In this document: piece after piece, positions 9,605-19,933 of the stretch
How positions within the stretch are numbered: position 1 is the first letter of the stretch
How the letters are laid out: the number at the start of each line of letters is the position of its first letter
Assembly (NCBI GenBank): GCA_021769295.1
Contig: JAETTD010000007.1
Span: 1 to 64,000, forward strand
Direction: 5' to 3'
Length of the DNA: 64,000 nt
Source: Bacillota bacterium
GTDB taxonomy: Bacteria; Bacillota; Clostridia; Peptostreptococcales; Anaerovoracaceae
Program-made: the position numbers and the translations under genes
The notes under the pieces: generated by a model
Told to the model about the DNA's origin: nothing
Database searches by the model: none
Seen by the model: only the letters and a program-made list of their open reading frames with translations

Positions 9605-11368
9605 ATGAGTACTTTATTCAAGAGAACCCATATGTGCGGAACCCTTGGCATGTCCGATGTAGACCGTGAGGTGGTTCTTAACGGCTGGGTAGCTAAACGA
9701 AGAAATTTAGGTGGTCTCATATTCGTAGATTTAAGGGACAAGACAGGCATCGTTCAGGTGACCTTTGACGATAGCATACCGCAGGAACTGTTTGACAAAG
9801 CGGATTCGCTGCGCAGCGAATATGTGATTGGAATTAAGGGCATCGTAAAGGAAAGAAGCGCCAAAAATGCCAATCTTGCCACAGGCGATATTGAAGTGTT
9901 CGCAAAAGATTTAATCATCTATTCGGAAGCGGATACACCGCCTATATACATCAAAGATGACGACAACGTAGATGATAACTTGAGACTTAAATACAGATAT
10001 CTCGATTTAAGAAAGCTTAAGATGCAGAGAAATCTGACCTTCCGCCACAAGGTGACCAAACTGGCACGGGATTACTTTGACAGCTGCGGATTTACGGAAG
10101 TGGAAACTCCTATGCTGATAAAGTCAACACCGGAGGGCGCGAGGGACTATATAGTACCGAGCAGGGTGTCACAGGGCTCATTTTATGCGCTGCCTCAGTC
10201 GCCTCAGCTTTTCAAGCAGCTCTTAATGGTAGGCGGAACAGACAGGTATATGCAGATAGTAAAATGCTTCAGAGATGAAGATTTGCGCGCGGACAGACAG
10301 CCCGAATTTACACAGATAGATTTGGAGATGTCTTTTGTGGACACCGATGACGTGATTGAAGTTCAGGAAGGCTTCTTAAAAAAAGTCTTCAAGGAACTTT
10401 TGAATGTAAAGATAGAAACTCCGCTCCCAAGGCTCACATGGGACGAGGCTATGGAAAGATACGGTTCCGATAAGCCGGACACCAGATTCGGCTTTGAACT
10501 GAAAAAACTAAACCACGTGGTAGAAGGATGCGGCTTTAAGGTGTTTACGGATGCTCTCGAAAAGGGAGGAGACGTAAGAGGTATATGCATAGACGGCGGT
10601 TCCGAAAAATTCAGCAGGAAGGATATAGATAAACTTACCGATGCGACTAAAAGTTACGGAGCCAAAGGTCTTGTATGGATAAGGGTAAACGACGGAGAAT
10701 ACAATTCGTCTGTAAATAAGTTCTTCGACCAGCAGCAGCTCGGACAAATAGCAGAAGTATTCGATGCCAAAGCAGGCGACCTTATTCTCATCGTTTCGGA
10801 CAGAGCCAAGGTGGTATTTGACAGTCTGGGATTTTTGAGACGTGAGATTGCAAAGAGGATGGGGCTGCTTGACGATAAGGTTTACAACCTGCTGTGGGTT
10901 GTTGATTTTCCGCTGTTTGAGAAAGATGATGAAACGGGAGAACTGAAAGCCATGCATCATCCGTTTACCTCACCTAAACTGGAGCAGGTGGATTTGCTCG
11001 ACACCGCTCCCGAAAAGGTTAAGGCAGACGCATATGACATAGTTCTCAACGGAGTGGAGCTTGGAGGAGGTTCTATCAGAATTCACGACAGAAATCTTCA
11101 GGCAAAGATGTTTGAGGTGCTTGGTCTTACAAAAGAAGAATGCGATGAGAAGTTCGGATTCTTAATCGAAGCATTCAAGTACGGTGCGCCTCCTCACGGA
11201 GGACTTGCATACGGCCTTGACAGACTGGTAATGCTTCTTTTGGGAGAATCTTCAATAAGAGAGACAATGGCTTTCCCTAAAAATCAAAATGCACAGTGCC
11301 TTGTCAGCGATGCGCCTGCACCTGTAGACAAGTCGCAGCTTGAAGAACTGGGAATTGAAGTTAAATAA
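9605..11368 (+). CDS. aspS: Aspartyl-tRNA synthetase, bacterial type
   Basis: The 587-aa chain has an N-terminal OB-fold anticodon domain (VVLNGWVAKRRNLGGLIFVDLRD near residue 23), a class II core with FRDEDLRADRQPEFTQIDLEM near residue 222, and an inserted GAD domain in the middle. C-terminal motif 3 is GGLAYGLDRLVML near residue 536. Length and the GAD insertion mark the bacterial form. Whether it discriminates tRNA-Asp or also charges tRNA-Asn cannot be told here; no gatCAB is in the window. Confidence 0.97.
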   Translation: MSTLFKRTHMCGTLGMSDVDREVVLNGWVAKRRNLGGLIFVDLRDKTGIVQVTFDDSIPQELFDKADSLRSEYVIGIKGIVKERSAKNANLATGDIEVFAKDLIIYSEADTPPIYIKDDDNVDDNLRLKYRYLDLRKLKMQRNLTFRHKVTKLARDYFDSCGFTEVETPMLIKSTPEGARDYIVPSRVSQGSFYALPQSPQLFKQLLMVGGTDRYMQIVKCFRDEDLRADRQPEFTQIDLEMSFVDTDDVIEVQEGFLKKVFKELLNVKIETPLPRLTWDEAMERYGSDKPDTRFGFELKKLNHVVEGCGFKVFTDALEKGGDVRGICIDGGSEKFSRKDIDKLTDATKSYGAKGLVWIRVNDGEYNSSVNKFFDQQQLGQIAEVFDAKAGDLILIVSDRAKVVFDSLGFLRREIAKRMGLLDDKVYNLLWVVDFPLFEKDDETGELKAMHHPFTSPKLEQVDLLDTAPEKVKADAYDIVLNGVELGGGSIRIHDRNLQAKMFEVLGLTKEECDEKFGFLIEAFKYGAPPHGGLAYGLDRLVMLLLGESSIRETMAFPKNQNAQCLVSDAPAPVDKSQLEELGIEVK

Positions 11369-11385
11369 AACTTGGAAGGAATTTT

Positions 11386-11994
11386 ATGGCAAATAAAAGA
11401 ATCGGAGTGTTGGGAGGAACTTTTGACCCTGTCCATATAGGTCACAAAGCTCTCGGAGAGGCTGCTGTTGAAGAGGCGGGACTCAGAATGCTCATAGTTA
11501 TGCCGGCCCGCATTCAGCCATTTAAGCAAGGCAAAAAAGTGACTGAGGATTATCACAGAAAGGCCATGGCGGAACTTGCCTTTGCGGGCAACGATAAGGT
11601 AACGGTTTCGGATTATGAGTTAAAAAACACTGTCATTTCGTACACCTACGACACATTGGCATATCTGAAAAAAGTTTACAGCGATGACAAATTGTATTTT
11701 GTCATGGGAACCGATTCTTTCCTGGACGTTGAGCAATGGTATAAAGGAAGGGAACTTCTGGAGAATTTTTCCTTTGCCGTAAGCGTAAGACCGGGGTATA
11801 AGGAAAAGGAACTTAAAGAGAAGATAGGTGACGTTAAAAAGAAATGCGGCACTGAGGTGATAAAGATACATGCCCATATGCCGGATGTATCTTCGACGGC
11901 TGTAAGAGATATACTTAAGTCGGGAGGCGATGTATCACATTTGATTCCTGAGGCTGTGGAAAGGTATATTAAAGAAAATGGACTGTACAGATAA
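11386..11994 (+). CDS. nadD: Nicotinate-nucleotide adenylyltransferase
   Basis: This makes nicotinic acid adenine dinucleotide from NaMN and ATP, the penultimate step of NAD synthesis. The nucleotidyltransferase signature GGTFDPVHIGH is at residues 9-19, and the ISSTAVR-type motif appears as VSSTAVRD near 169. The 202-aa length is normal. It overlaps yqeK by 17 bases and starts the nadD-yqeK-rsfS-leuS run typical of Firmicutes. Confidence 0.95.
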   Translation: MANKRIGVLGGTFDPVHIGHKALGEAAVEEAGLRMLIVMPARIQPFKQGKKVTEDYHRKAMAELAFAGNDKVTVSDYELKNTVISYTYDTLAYLKKVYSDDKLYFVMGTDSFLDVEQWYKGRELLENFSFAVSVRPGYKEKELKEKIGDVKKKCGTEVIKIHAHMPDVSSTAVRDILKSGGDVSHLIPEAVERYIKENGLYR

Positions 11995-12577
11995 CATAAA
12001 AAAGCGTATAGAAGCTTATATTGAGAAAAACTTTTCCGAAAAGAGAAGAGTTCATACTTACGGTGTTAAAGATACGGCCATTGAGCTGGCAAAGCAATAC
12101 GGATGCGATTTGCAAAAAACCGAACTTGCGGCGCTGTTTCATGATTTATACAGAGGAGTGCCGGAGAATGTACTGAATTATTACGTCACGCATCTGGGCC
12201 TTGATAAAAAGTATCTGAATGCCCCCAATTTATCCCATGGCAAGATTGCTGCCGAGATGATGCAAAGGGATTTTGGCATTGATGACAGAGAAATTATCGA
12301 CGCAGTAAGCTTTCATACCACCGGAAGAGCCGGAATGACCCTTCTTGAAAAGATAATATATATAGCGGATGCCATTGAACCAGGCCGAAACTACCCCGGA
12401 GTGGATGAACTTAGGGAGATAGTTAAAGAAGACATCGATATGGCTTGCCTCGTATCTCTTACGAGAACCATAGAATACGTCAGTTCCGAAGGCAATTTTC
12501 TGGATCATGATACCATAGATGCCAAAGAATATCTTGAAGAAATGATATATAAAAAGGAGAAAACATATGACAAATAA
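11978..12577 (+). CDS. yqeK: YqeK-type HD-domain hydrolase (diadenosine tetraphosphatase)
   Basis: HD-superfamily phosphohydrolase of 199 aa. The HD pair is in ALFHDLYRG near residue 49, with upstream H (RVHTYGV) and downstream H/D ligands (NLSHGKIAAE, SFHTTG, IADAIEP). B. subtilis YqeK hydrolyses Ap4A to ADP; the activity is assigned by family and by the conserved neighbours nadD and rsfS. It overlaps nadD by 17 bases and rsfS by 11. Confidence 0.88.
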   Translation: MDCTDNIKKRIEAYIEKNFSEKRRVHTYGVKDTAIELAKQYGCDLQKTELAALFHDLYRGVPENVLNYYVTHLGLDKKYLNAPNLSHGKIAAEMMQRDFGIDDREIIDAVSFHTTGRAGMTLLEKIIYIADAIEPGRNYPGVDELREIVKEDIDMACLVSLTRTIEYVSSEGNFLDHDTIDAKEYLEEMIYKKEKTYDK

Positions 12578-12911
12578 AGAATACGCATTGCTTGCGGGAA
12601 AACTTCTGTCCGATAAAAAGGCTGAAGATATAGTGATAATCGATATTCAGGGCAAAGCGACTTTTGCGGATTATTTCGTAATATGCTCCGGAACCTCCGA
12701 AAGACAGATAAACACCTTGACTGACGAAATAGAAGACCGCCTTGCCGAAAAGGGTCTTATGGTCAAATCTGTAGAAGGAAGACATGGTTCCGGCTGGATA
12801 TTAGTTGACTTTGGAGATATTATAGTAAACTTGTTCACTAAAGAAATGAGAGAAAGATACAGCATAGAAAAAGTTTGGGGAGATTGTCAATTCATCGAAG
12901 TGGAGGAATAG
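12567..12911 (+). CDS. rsfS: Ribosomal silencing factor RsfS
   Basis: Small protein (114 aa) that binds uL14 on the large ribosomal subunit and blocks subunit joining when nutrients are short. Family features are [19 protein letters not shown] near residue 26 and [17 protein letters not shown] near residue 75. The gene overlaps the end of yqeK and has AAAGGAG before its ATG. leuS follows after 8 bases. Confidence 0.95.
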   Translation: MTNKEYALLAGKLLSDKKAEDIVIIDIQGKATFADYFVICSGTSERQINTLTDEIEDRLAEKGLMVKSVEGRHGSGWILVDFGDIIVNLFTKEMRERYSIEKVWGDCQFIEVEE

Positions 12912-12919
12912 ATATAAAA

Positions 12920-15391
12920 ATGAACGAGAAGTACAATTTCAGTGAAATCGAAAAAAAATGGCAAAACTATTGGGAAGAAAATCAGTGCTTTAAGACAGAA
13001 GAAGACGATTCGAAGAAAAAATATTACTGTCTGGAAATGTTTCCTTATCCGTCCGGAAAGCTTCACATGGGACATGTAAGGAATTATTCCATAGGAGACG
13101 TTATTGCAAGATTCAAAAAGATGGACGGATATAACGTTCTGCATCCCATGGGCTGGGACTCCTTCGGACTTCCTGCCGAAAATGCGGCAATCAAGCACGG
13201 AATTCATCCCAATATCTGGACCTGGGATAATATTGCGGAAATGCGCAGCCAGTTAAAGCAACTGGGACTTTCATATGACTGGAGCAGAGAAGTAGCCACA
13301 TGCCACCCTGACTATTACAAATGGATGCAGTGGATTTTTATACAGTTTTATAAGAGGGGTCTTGCTTACAAAAAGGAAAACCCTGTAAACTGGTGCCCAA
13401 GCTGCCAGACCGTACTTGCCAACGAACAGGTTGTGGATGGATGCTGCGAGCGCTGTAAATCACCTGTAGGAAAGAAAAACCTTTCACAGTGGTATTTAAA
13501 GATTACCGATTATGCAGACAGACTTTTGGAAAACCTGGACACTCTTGACGGTTGGCCGAATAAAGTTAAGATAATGCAGAAAAACTGGATAGGAAAATCC
13601 ATAGGCGCCGAAGTTGATTTTAAAATCAAAGACAGCGATGAGATTTTAACCGTATTTACCACCAGAGTGGATACCATATACGGAACCACTTATATGGTTT
13701 TGGCTCCCGAATATCCTTCGGTACTTTCAATGGTAGAAGGAACCGAATACGAAAAACCGGTCAAAGAGTATATAGAAAAGGTTGAGCACATGAATGACAT
13801 CGAAAGAACTTCAACCACCAACGAAAAGACCGGCGTGTTTATCGGAAAATATGCCATAAATCCTTTCACAAAAAAAGAAATCCCTATCTATATCTCGGAC
13901 TATGTTCTCATGGGATACGGTACGGGAGCGGTTATGGGTGTTCCGGCTCATGACCAGAGAGACTTTGACTTTGCCACAAAGTTCGGAATAGATATAATCC
14001 CTGTAGTAGACCCGGGCGACCCTGAAATAGATTTAAACAATCTGAAAGCTGCATGTGCTGCTGAAGGAACTTTAATAAATTCCGGAGAATTTAACGGAAT
14101 GAATAACAGAGTTGCCATAGATAAGTTCATCGAGCTGGTTGAAAAAGAAGGCATAGGAAAGAAGACCACCAACTACAGACTCCGTGACTGGCTTATTTCA
14201 AGACAGCGCTATTGGGGAACACCTATTCCTATGATTTATTGCGAGGATTGCGGCTGGGTACCTGAAAAAGAAGAAAATCTGCCTGTTATGCTTCCTACCG
14301 ATGTAGAATTTACAGGCAAGGGCGAGTCTCCGCTGACCACTTCCAAGACTTTCGGAAATACGGTCTGCCCTGTATGCGGCAAGCCTGCAAAGAGAGAAAT
14401 GGACACCATGGATACCTTCCTTGACTCATCATGGTATTTCTTGAGATACTGCGACCCTAAGAATACCAATGCGCCGTTTGACCCTAAAAAGGCAGAATAC
14501 TGGATGAATGTGGATCAGTATATCGGCGGAGTTGAGCATGCCATTCTCCACCTGATGTATTCGAGATTTTTCCAGATGGCATTTTACGATATGGGTCTGG
14601 TTAAGGACGAAGAACCTTTCCGCAATTTGCTGACCCAGGGAATGGTAAATAAAGACGGCAAGAAGATGAGTAAATCTCTCGGAAATGTGGTAAGCCCTGA
14701 AGAGATAATAAAGAAATACGGTGCAGACACTGCAAGATTGTTTATATTATTTGCAGCGCCTCCTGAAAGAGAGCTGGATTGGTCCGATGCGGGAGTAGAG
14801 GGAAGCTACAGATTTTTAAACAGAGTTTACCGCTTGGTCTATGAAATAAAGGCAAAATATCCGGAAGTTCCGGGAGCTTTTGAGATAAAGACGGAAGCTG
14901 ACAAATCGCTCAATTACATGCTTAACTTTGCAATAAAGAAAGTAAGCGAAGACGTAGGCGGAAGATTCAGCTTCAATACGGCAATCAGTTCCATTATGGA
15001 GCTGGTAAACGAAATGTATAAGTATAAAGAATCAGATGAAGTAAACGTAGGCCTTCTCGGAAAGGCAGTAAAGGATTTGATTCTTATACTTTCTCCGTTT
15101 GTTCCTCATATATGCGAAGAAATGTGGGAGCATATAGGACAGAAGGAGTCCGTTACTGTTATGCGCTGGCCGGAATATGATGAAAGCGCTCTTGTAAAAG
15201 ATACTGTTGAAATAGTAGTGCAGATTAACGGAAAAGTAAAAGAAAAAATCATGGTTGCATCCGATGCGGATAAGCAGTCATTGGAGAAGATAGCTTTGGA
15301 GAATGAGAAAATAAAAGCTTTATTAGAGGGAAAATCAGTAATAAAGGTAGTTGCGGTACCGGGAAGACTGATTAACATTGTAGTAAAATAA
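12920..15391 (+). CDS. leuS: Leucyl-tRNA synthetase
   Basis: Class I synthetase of 823 aa. The ORF track begins at 12875, but the true start is ATG at 12920: the preceding 15 codons read out of the rsfS end, and the protein then begins [14 protein letters not shown] as in the family. The ATP signature is HMGHVRNY near residue 47 and KMSKSLGN near residue 580. The CP1 editing domain (TTRVDTIYG, ending [12 protein letters not shown]) lies between. GGAGG at 12902 is a rather distant Shine-Dalgarno. Charging of leucine links it functionally to the leu/ilv operon at 29-41 kb, though not in regulation. Confidence 0.97.
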   Translation: MNEKYNFSEIEKKWQNYWEENQCFKTEEDDSKKKYYCLEMFPYPSGKLHMGHVRNYSIGDVIARFKKMDGYNVLHPMGWDSFGLPAENAAIKHGIHPNIWTWDNIAEMRSQLKQLGLSYDWSREVATCHPDYYKWMQWIFIQFYKRGLAYKKENPVNWCPSCQTVLANEQVVDGCCERCKSPVGKKNLSQWYLKITDYADRLLENLDTLDGWPNKVKIMQKNWIGKSIGAEVDFKIKDSDEILTVFTTRVDTIYGTTYMVLAPEYPSVLSMVEGTEYEKPVKEYIEKVEHMNDIERTSTTNEKTGVFIGKYAINPFTKKEIPIYISDYVLMGYGTGAVMGVPAHDQRDFDFATKFGIDIIPVVDPGDPEIDLNNLKAACAAEGTLINSGEFNGMNNRVAIDKFIELVEKEGIGKKTTNYRLRDWLISRQRYWGTPIPMIYCEDCGWVPEKEENLPVMLPTDVEFTGKGESPLTTSKTFGNTVCPVCGKPAKREMDTMDTFLDSSWYFLRYCDPKNTNAPFDPKKAEYWMNVDQYIGGVEHAILHLMYSRFFQMAFYDMGLVKDEEPFRNLLTQGMVNKDGKKMSKSLGNVVSPEEIIKKYGADTARLFILFAAPPERELDWSDAGVEGSYRFLNRVYRLVYEIKAKYPEVPGAFEIKTEADKSLNYMLNFAIKKVSEDVGGRFSFNTAISSIMELVNEMYKYKESDEVNVGLLGKAVKDLILILSPFVPHICEEMWEHIGQKESVTVMRWPEYDESALVKDTVEIVVQINGKVKEKIMVASDADKQSLEKIALENEKIKALLEGKSVIKVVAVPGRLINIVVK

Positions 15392-15461
15392 ATTATAAAT
15401 ATTATGCGAACCATCGTTATCTTTTCATAAAGTAAAAAAGAAAAGGACGGAAAAACAATTT

Positions 15462-17144
15462 ATGAGAAGAAGAACAACTAAAAACGGGAAAGCTCCCATG
15501 CTTAAAGTAATTCCCATAGGAGGACTGAACGAAATAGGAAAAAATATGACACTCCTGGAATTTGATAATCAGATACTGATTATAGATTGCGGAATGAGCT
15601 TCCCCGAAGATGAAATGTACGGAATCGATATTGTCATCCCTGATTTTACCTATTTGATAGAAAACAGGGAAAAGATAGTCGGAATGATAATAACCCATGG
15701 CCATGAGGACCATATAGGGGCTATTCCGTATTTGCTCAGGCACGTTAAGATTCCCGTATACGGTACGAGACTTACTTTAGGCCTCGTGGGGAATAAGCTA
15801 AAAGAGCATCAGGTTGTGGGAGATTTGAGAACCATTGAAGCCGGAGACAAGATAAAGCTGGGATGCTTCAATATAGAGACCATAAGAACCACTCACTCCA
15901 TCGCCGATGCCATATGCCTTGCTATAGATACTCCGGCAGGAATGATATTTCATTCCGGAGACTTTAAAATAGACTATACTCCTGTGGACGGGGAACCTAT
16001 CGACTTTTCAAAGCTTGCAGAGCTCGGGAAAAAAGGTGTGACTCTTATGCTGTGTGACAGCACCAACGCCGTAAGACAAGGGTTTACCGCATCTGAGAAG
16101 GTTGTAGGCGAAACAATAGAGAATATATTCAGAACAGCAAAGACGAGAATCATTATAGCGACCTTCTCTTCCAACGTTCACAGAGTTCAGAAAATTATTG
16201 AAAATGCAGTAAAAATGGGAAGAAAAGTTGCCATATCGGGCAGAAGTATGGAGAACGTTGTTGCGTTGGCCATAGAACTGGGATATTTGAATATACCGGA
16301 GGGAACTCTGGTGGATTTGAAGATGACCAGAAATATTCCCGATGATAAGCTGGTTATTATAACTACCGGAAGCCAGGGAGAGCCTATGTCAGCCCTGTCA
16401 AGGATAGCATCAGGCGAACATCGCTCCGTAAAGCTGAAAAAGGGAGATATGGTCATACTGTCGTCCACTCCCGTTCCGGGCAACGAAAAGACCGTTTCCA
16501 ACGTAGTAAACAAATTATTTGAAAAGGGAGCGGAGGTCATCTACTCCGATATAGCGGATATTCACGTATCGGGACACGCCTGTCAGGAGGAACTGAAGCT
16601 GCTTCATTCCCTCATAAAACCCAAGTTTTTTATGCCTGTCCACGGCGAATACAGACATCTGATTCAGCATGCCAGATTGGCAGAAAGCCTGGGTATGAGC
16701 AGGGATAATATATTTGTTCTTGAAAACGGAGATATTTTAAGCGTAAACAAGAGAAAAGCCTCTCTTTCCGAAACTCATGTGGAAGCAGACGCCATTCTGG
16801 TTGACGGCCTTGGTGTGGGAGACGTGGGAAACATAGTTTTGCGTGACCGTAAACTCCTGTCTGAATCGGGCCTCATCATAGTGGTAGCTGCCATAGAAAA
16901 GGAAAGTCAGACAGTAGTCTCGGGGCCGGATGTAATTTCAAGAGGATTTGTCTATGTCAGAGAAAACGAGCATCTCATGGATGAGGCGAGAAGAGTGGCA
17001 GAGGAAGCTCTTGAAAGATGTCAGAAGAAAAAGATTAAAGATTGGAACAATATGAAATCACAGGTAAGGGATTCCTTAGGCTCTTATATATACGGAGCAA
17101 CCAAGAGAAGCCCGATAATTCTACCGATTTTTCTGGAGGTTTAA
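15462..17144 (+). CDS. rnjA: Ribonuclease J
   Basis: Metallo-beta-lactamase/beta-CASP RNase of 560 aa with endonuclease and 5'-3' exonuclease activity in Gram-positive mRNA and rRNA processing. The Zn signature THGHEDHIGA is near residue 74. Further ligands are in FHSGDFK and in the beta-CASP region (SGHACQEELK, then HGEYRHL near residue 390). The C-terminal domain of about 100 residues is present, so it is full length. It is the only RNase J in the window; whether it is J1 or J2 is a guess. Confidence 0.93.
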   Translation: MRRRTTKNGKAPMLKVIPIGGLNEIGKNMTLLEFDNQILIIDCGMSFPEDEMYGIDIVIPDFTYLIENREKIVGMIITHGHEDHIGAIPYLLRHVKIPVYGTRLTLGLVGNKLKEHQVVGDLRTIEAGDKIKLGCFNIETIRTTHSIADAICLAIDTPAGMIFHSGDFKIDYTPVDGEPIDFSKLAELGKKGVTLMLCDSTNAVRQGFTASEKVVGETIENIFRTAKTRIIIATFSSNVHRVQKIIENAVKMGRKVAISGRSMENVVALAIELGYLNIPEGTLVDLKMTRNIPDDKLVIITTGSQGEPMSALSRIASGEHRSVKLKKGDMVILSSTPVPGNEKTVSNVVNKLFEKGAEVIYSDIADIHVSGHACQEELKLLHSLIKPKFFMPVHGEYRHLIQHARLAESLGMSRDNIFVLENGDILSVNKRKASLSETHVEADAILVDGLGVGDVGNIVLRDRKLLSESGLIIVVAAIEKESQTVVSGPDVISRGFVYVRENEHLMDEARRVAEEALERCQKKKIKDWNNMKSQVRDSLGSYIYGATKRSPIILPIFLEV

Positions 17145-17147
17145 GTT

Positions 17148-17489
17148 ATGAACGTATATGATCAGGCGCACGGACTGGCTCAGGCGATTAAATCATCTGA
17201 GGAATTTAAACAGTACGATGAAGCAAAACAAAAATTAAAAGCAAACGAAGGCCTTGAAAAGATGGTTAACGATTTTCAGGCAAAACAATTTGAGTTGCAG
17301 GCAAAGCAAATGGCAGGACAGCAGCTTACTCCTGAGGACATGGCAGGGGTGCAGCAGCTTTATGCCATATTGCTTAAGGACCCTTTGGCTGCTCAGTATA
17401 TAGAAACACAGATGCGCTTTTCCATTATGATGAAGGATGTATATGAAATAATCGGAGAAGCCACGGGAATGGGGGATATGCTTGGCTAA
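17148..17489 (+). CDS. YlbF/YmcA family protein
   Basis: Small helical protein of 113 aa (com_ylbF family). In B. subtilis, YlbF, YmcA and YaaT form an Fe-S complex that modulates RNase Y. Visible features are a long charged helix in the first half and a Q-rich stretch (FQAKQFELQAKQMAGQQ) at about residues 44-60. The gene lies 3 bases after rnjA, which suits a role in RNA turnover. It overlaps the next gene by 8 bases. Assignment to YlbF versus YmcA is not possible from this sequence alone. Confidence 0.75.
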   Translation: MNVYDQAHGLAQAIKSSEEFKQYDEAKQKLKANEGLEKMVNDFQAKQFELQAKQMAGQQLTPEDMAGVQQLYAILLKDPLAAQYIETQMRFSIMMKDVYEIIGEATGMGDMLG

Positions 17490-18177
17490 TTTAGTAAAGA
17501 CACCGGAAGAACTGCTTTTAATAATGAAAGCTGAAGCGATGGGAGATGCTGCCTTTGAGCATATGCTTGATTTTATAAAGGTCGGCATGACAGAAAAAGA
17601 AATCGCAGATGAAATAGAGAGAGTTTTGAGAGCTATGGGAGCAGAAGGTCTGTCCTTTGAAACCATAGCCGTATCGGGAGTAAACTCAAATCAGCCTCAC
17701 GGAGAGCCTTCTGACAAGAGACTGGAAGAAGGCGACTTCCTGACCATGGACTTGGGAGCTCTGTACAAAGGCTATTGCGGAGATATGACCAGAACAGTAG
17801 CCATAGGATACGCCACGGATGAAATGAAAAAGATATACGATATAGTTTTAAAGGCGCAGCTTGCCGGTCTTGCAGCTGTCAAAGCCGGAGTAAGATGCGC
17901 AGATGTTGACAGGGCTTCCCGCAGCATTATAGAAGAGGCCGGATACGGAGAATTTTATATACACGGCACAGGCCACGGAGTGGGAACGGAAGTACACGAA
18001 CCGCCTACGCTCAACGGAAGAAGCGATGAAATCCTTCAGGAAAATCAGGCAGTTACGGTAGAACCGGGCATCTATCTTCCGGAAAAATTCGGAGTGCGTA
18101 TTGAGGACTTGGCAATCGTAACGGATTTTGGTATAATAAACTGTACAAGGTCGAAAAAAGAGTTGATTATACTCTGA
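17482..18177 (+). CDS. M24 metallopeptidase, Xaa-Pro peptidase-like, catalytic domain only
   Basis: Pita-bread-fold dipeptidase/aminopeptidase of 231 aa. Metal ligands appear in MDLGALYKGYCGDMTRT (two Asp near residues 90 and 101), HGTGHGVG near residue 160, VEPGIYLP near 194 and RIEDLA near 209. The sequence matches the C-terminal half of M24B Xaa-Pro peptidases (PepQ/YqhT type), which normally have about 350 aa with a creatinase-like N-terminal domain. That domain is missing: upstream lies the ylbF-like gene. Location directly before efp is the usual place of yqhT-type genes. The start is TTG at 17482 with GGGGGAT upstream. A type I methionine aminopeptidase call is the main alternative. 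Confidence 0.8.
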   Translation: MANLVKTPEELLLIMKAEAMGDAAFEHMLDFIKVGMTEKEIADEIERVLRAMGAEGLSFETIAVSGVNSNQPHGEPSDKRLEEGDFLTMDLGALYKGYCGDMTRTVAIGYATDEMKKIYDIVLKAQLAGLAAVKAGVRCADVDRASRSIIEEAGYGEFYIHGTGHGVGTEVHEPPTLNGRSDEILQENQAVTVEPGIYLPEKFGVRIEDLAIVTDFGIINCTRSKKELIIL

Positions 18178-18215
18178 TTATAGAACGATAATTTGAAAAG
18201 AATGGAGAGATAAAA

Positions 18216-18776
18216 ATGATTTACGCTAGCGATTTCAGAAAAGGTATCACTTTTGAAATTAACGGAGAACCTCATGTAGTTCTTGATTTCCAGCACGTTA
18301 AACCCGGCAAGGGAGCTGCTTTTGTAAGAACAAAATATAAGAACATCCTTACAGGCGCTACGAGAGAAGAAGCTTTCAACCCTGATGATAAGTTTCCTAA
18401 AGCTCATATCGAAACAAAGGTTATGCAGTACCTGTATAACGACGGAGAACTTTATTACTTCATGGACCAGGAAACTTACGAGCAGGTTCCTTTGATGCAA
18501 GAGCAGGTTGAAGACGCTATAAGATTTATAAGAGAAAATGACGAAGCGACCATCAAGTTCTACAAGGGCAACGCCTTCCTGGTAGAAGCTCCTAACTTTG
18601 TGAACTTAAAGGTTATAGAAACCGAACCGGGAGTCAAGGGCAATACGGCAACCAACGTTACAAAGGCTGCGACAGTTGAAACCGGCGCAGTTATCCAGGT
18701 TCCTATCTTTATCGAAGAAGGAGAAGTCATTCAGATAGATACGAGAACCGGAGAGTACTTAGGAAGAGCAAAATAA
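18216..18776 (+). CDS. efp: Elongation factor P
   Basis: This rescues ribosomes stalled at polyproline stretches. It has the normal 186 aa in three beta-barrel domains. The loop KPGKGAAFV near residue 30 carries the lysine that is modified in many bacteria; no modification gene (epmA, ymfI) is seen here. A strong ATGGAGAGA-type ribosome site precedes the ATG. It is the last gene of the long left operon and is followed by a terminator. Confidence 0.97.
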   Translation: MIYASDFRKGITFEINGEPHVVLDFQHVKPGKGAAFVRTKYKNILTGATREEAFNPDDKFPKAHIETKVMQYLYNDGELYYFMDQETYEQVPLMQEQVEDAIRFIRENDEATIKFYKGNAFLVEAPNFVNLKVIETEPGVKGNTATNVTKAATVETGAVIQVPIFIEEGEVIQIDTRTGEYLGRAK

Positions 18777-18791
18777 TTGACAACAGGGCTT

Positions 18792-18825
18792 AAAGGACGC
18801 GACGTTTTGTTGTGTCCTTTATTTT
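18792..18825 (+). terminator. Rho-independent terminator after efp
   Basis: AAAGGACGCGAC (18792-18803) pairs with GTTGTGTCCTTT (18809-18820) using two G-T pairs, with a 5-nt loop and ATTTT after it. A second, A/T-rich stem-loop (TTATTTTAAGG with CCTTTAAAATAA, about 18820-18848) follows directly and runs up to the mltG ribosome site. Confidence 0.7.
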
Positions 18826-18857
18826 AAGGTAAGAGCCTTTAAAATAAGAGGTATATA

Positions 18858-19925
18858 ATGGACTTGAAAAATTCAGCAGCAAATACAGCACATACAAATA
18901 AAAAGAAAATAATAATTGCAGCGGCAGCCATAGCGCTTATCATTCTGATTGTCATTGTTGTTATCTTCAGCAACATAGGGAAACCCCTTGACCCCGGCAA
19001 TACGGAAAGCGTAAGCGTTACCGTTGAGCAGGGCTACGGAACGGCTCAAATAGCACAGACCTTGGAAGATGAGGGAATAATAGACAACCCTTCGGCTTTC
19101 AAGCTTTGGTCGAAGATAAAAGGCTATGACAGCAAATACAAAGCGGGAACATATGCCCTTTCACCTTCCATGAGCTTTGCCGATATTGCCGATATACTGG
19201 TAGGGGGAAAAATAAGTACCGTAACTTTCACCATTCCGGAAGGGTACACCATATACCAGGTGGCCGATGCCCTAAGCGAAAAAGGATTGGTGGACAGAGA
19301 CAGATTTGTAGAACTTTTGGAAAAGGGAGACTTTGATTACGATTTCCTTTCAGGTGCGCAGCAAAACAGCAATCACCTTGAAGGATACCTGTTCCCGAAC
19401 ACATATGCAATAGCCGAAGGCGCTTCCGAAGAAGAAATTATCAATGTAATGCTCGGTCAATTCGGAAAAGAAATCACGGAGGAACACTATAAAAAGGCAA
19501 AAGAAATGGGCCTTACCATGAATGAAGTGGTAATAATAGCCTCCATAATAGAGCGTGAGTGCAAAGTTGCAGAAGAAAGGCCGCTGGTTGCAAGCGTAAT
19601 ATACAACCGACTTGATAAGGGCATGGCGCTGCAGATGTGCTCCACGGTTCAGTATATACTGGGAGAAACGAAGGCCGTTCTTACGGTGGCAGACACAAAG
19701 ATACAGTCACCGTACAATACTTATATAAATCAGGGGCTGCCTCCGGGACCTATATGTTCACCGGGACTGGCTTCCATAGAAGCCGCTTTAAATCCTGCGG
19801 ATACGGATTACCTGTATTTTGTTCTCAGCGAAAAGCTTGACGGCACATCCAATTTTTCCGATAACTATCAGGATTTCCAAAGAGATTCTGCAGCATACAG
19901 CGCTGCTTATGACGCTGCAAATTAG
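18858..19925 (+). CDS. mltG: Endolytic murein transglycosylase MltG (YceG-like)
   Basis: Membrane-anchored enzyme that cuts nascent peptidoglycan strands. A lysine-rich cytoplasmic start is followed by one membrane helix at about residues 19-40, then a LysM-like region and the YceG catalytic domain. The catalytic glutamate is expected in ASIIERE near residue 230, followed by VASVIYNRLDKGM and the NTYINQGLPPGPICSPG signature. Length 355 aa is normal. The order mltG-trmR-U32 peptidase matches B. subtilis yrrL-yrrM-yrrN/O. Confidence 0.93.
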   Translation: MDLKNSAANTAHTNKKKIIIAAAAIALIILIVIVVIFSNIGKPLDPGNTESVSVTVEQGYGTAQIAQTLEDEGIIDNPSAFKLWSKIKGYDSKYKAGTYALSPSMSFADIADILVGGKISTVTFTIPEGYTIYQVADALSEKGLVDRDRFVELLEKGDFDYDFLSGAQQNSNHLEGYLFPNTYAIAEGASEEEIINVMLGQFGKEITEEHYKKAKEMGLTMNEVVIIASIIERECKVAEERPLVASVIYNRLDKGMALQMCSTVQYILGETKAVLTVADTKIQSPYNTYINQGLPPGPICSPGLASIEAALNPADTDYLYFVLSEKLDGTSNFSDNYQDFQRDSAAYSAAYDAAN

Positions 19926-19933
19926 AGGGAAAC

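Noticed and set aside
12875-12919. 15-codon N-terminal extension of leuS in the ORF track
   Set aside because: It lies in the end of rsfS, and the conserved LeuRS start begins at ATG 12920.
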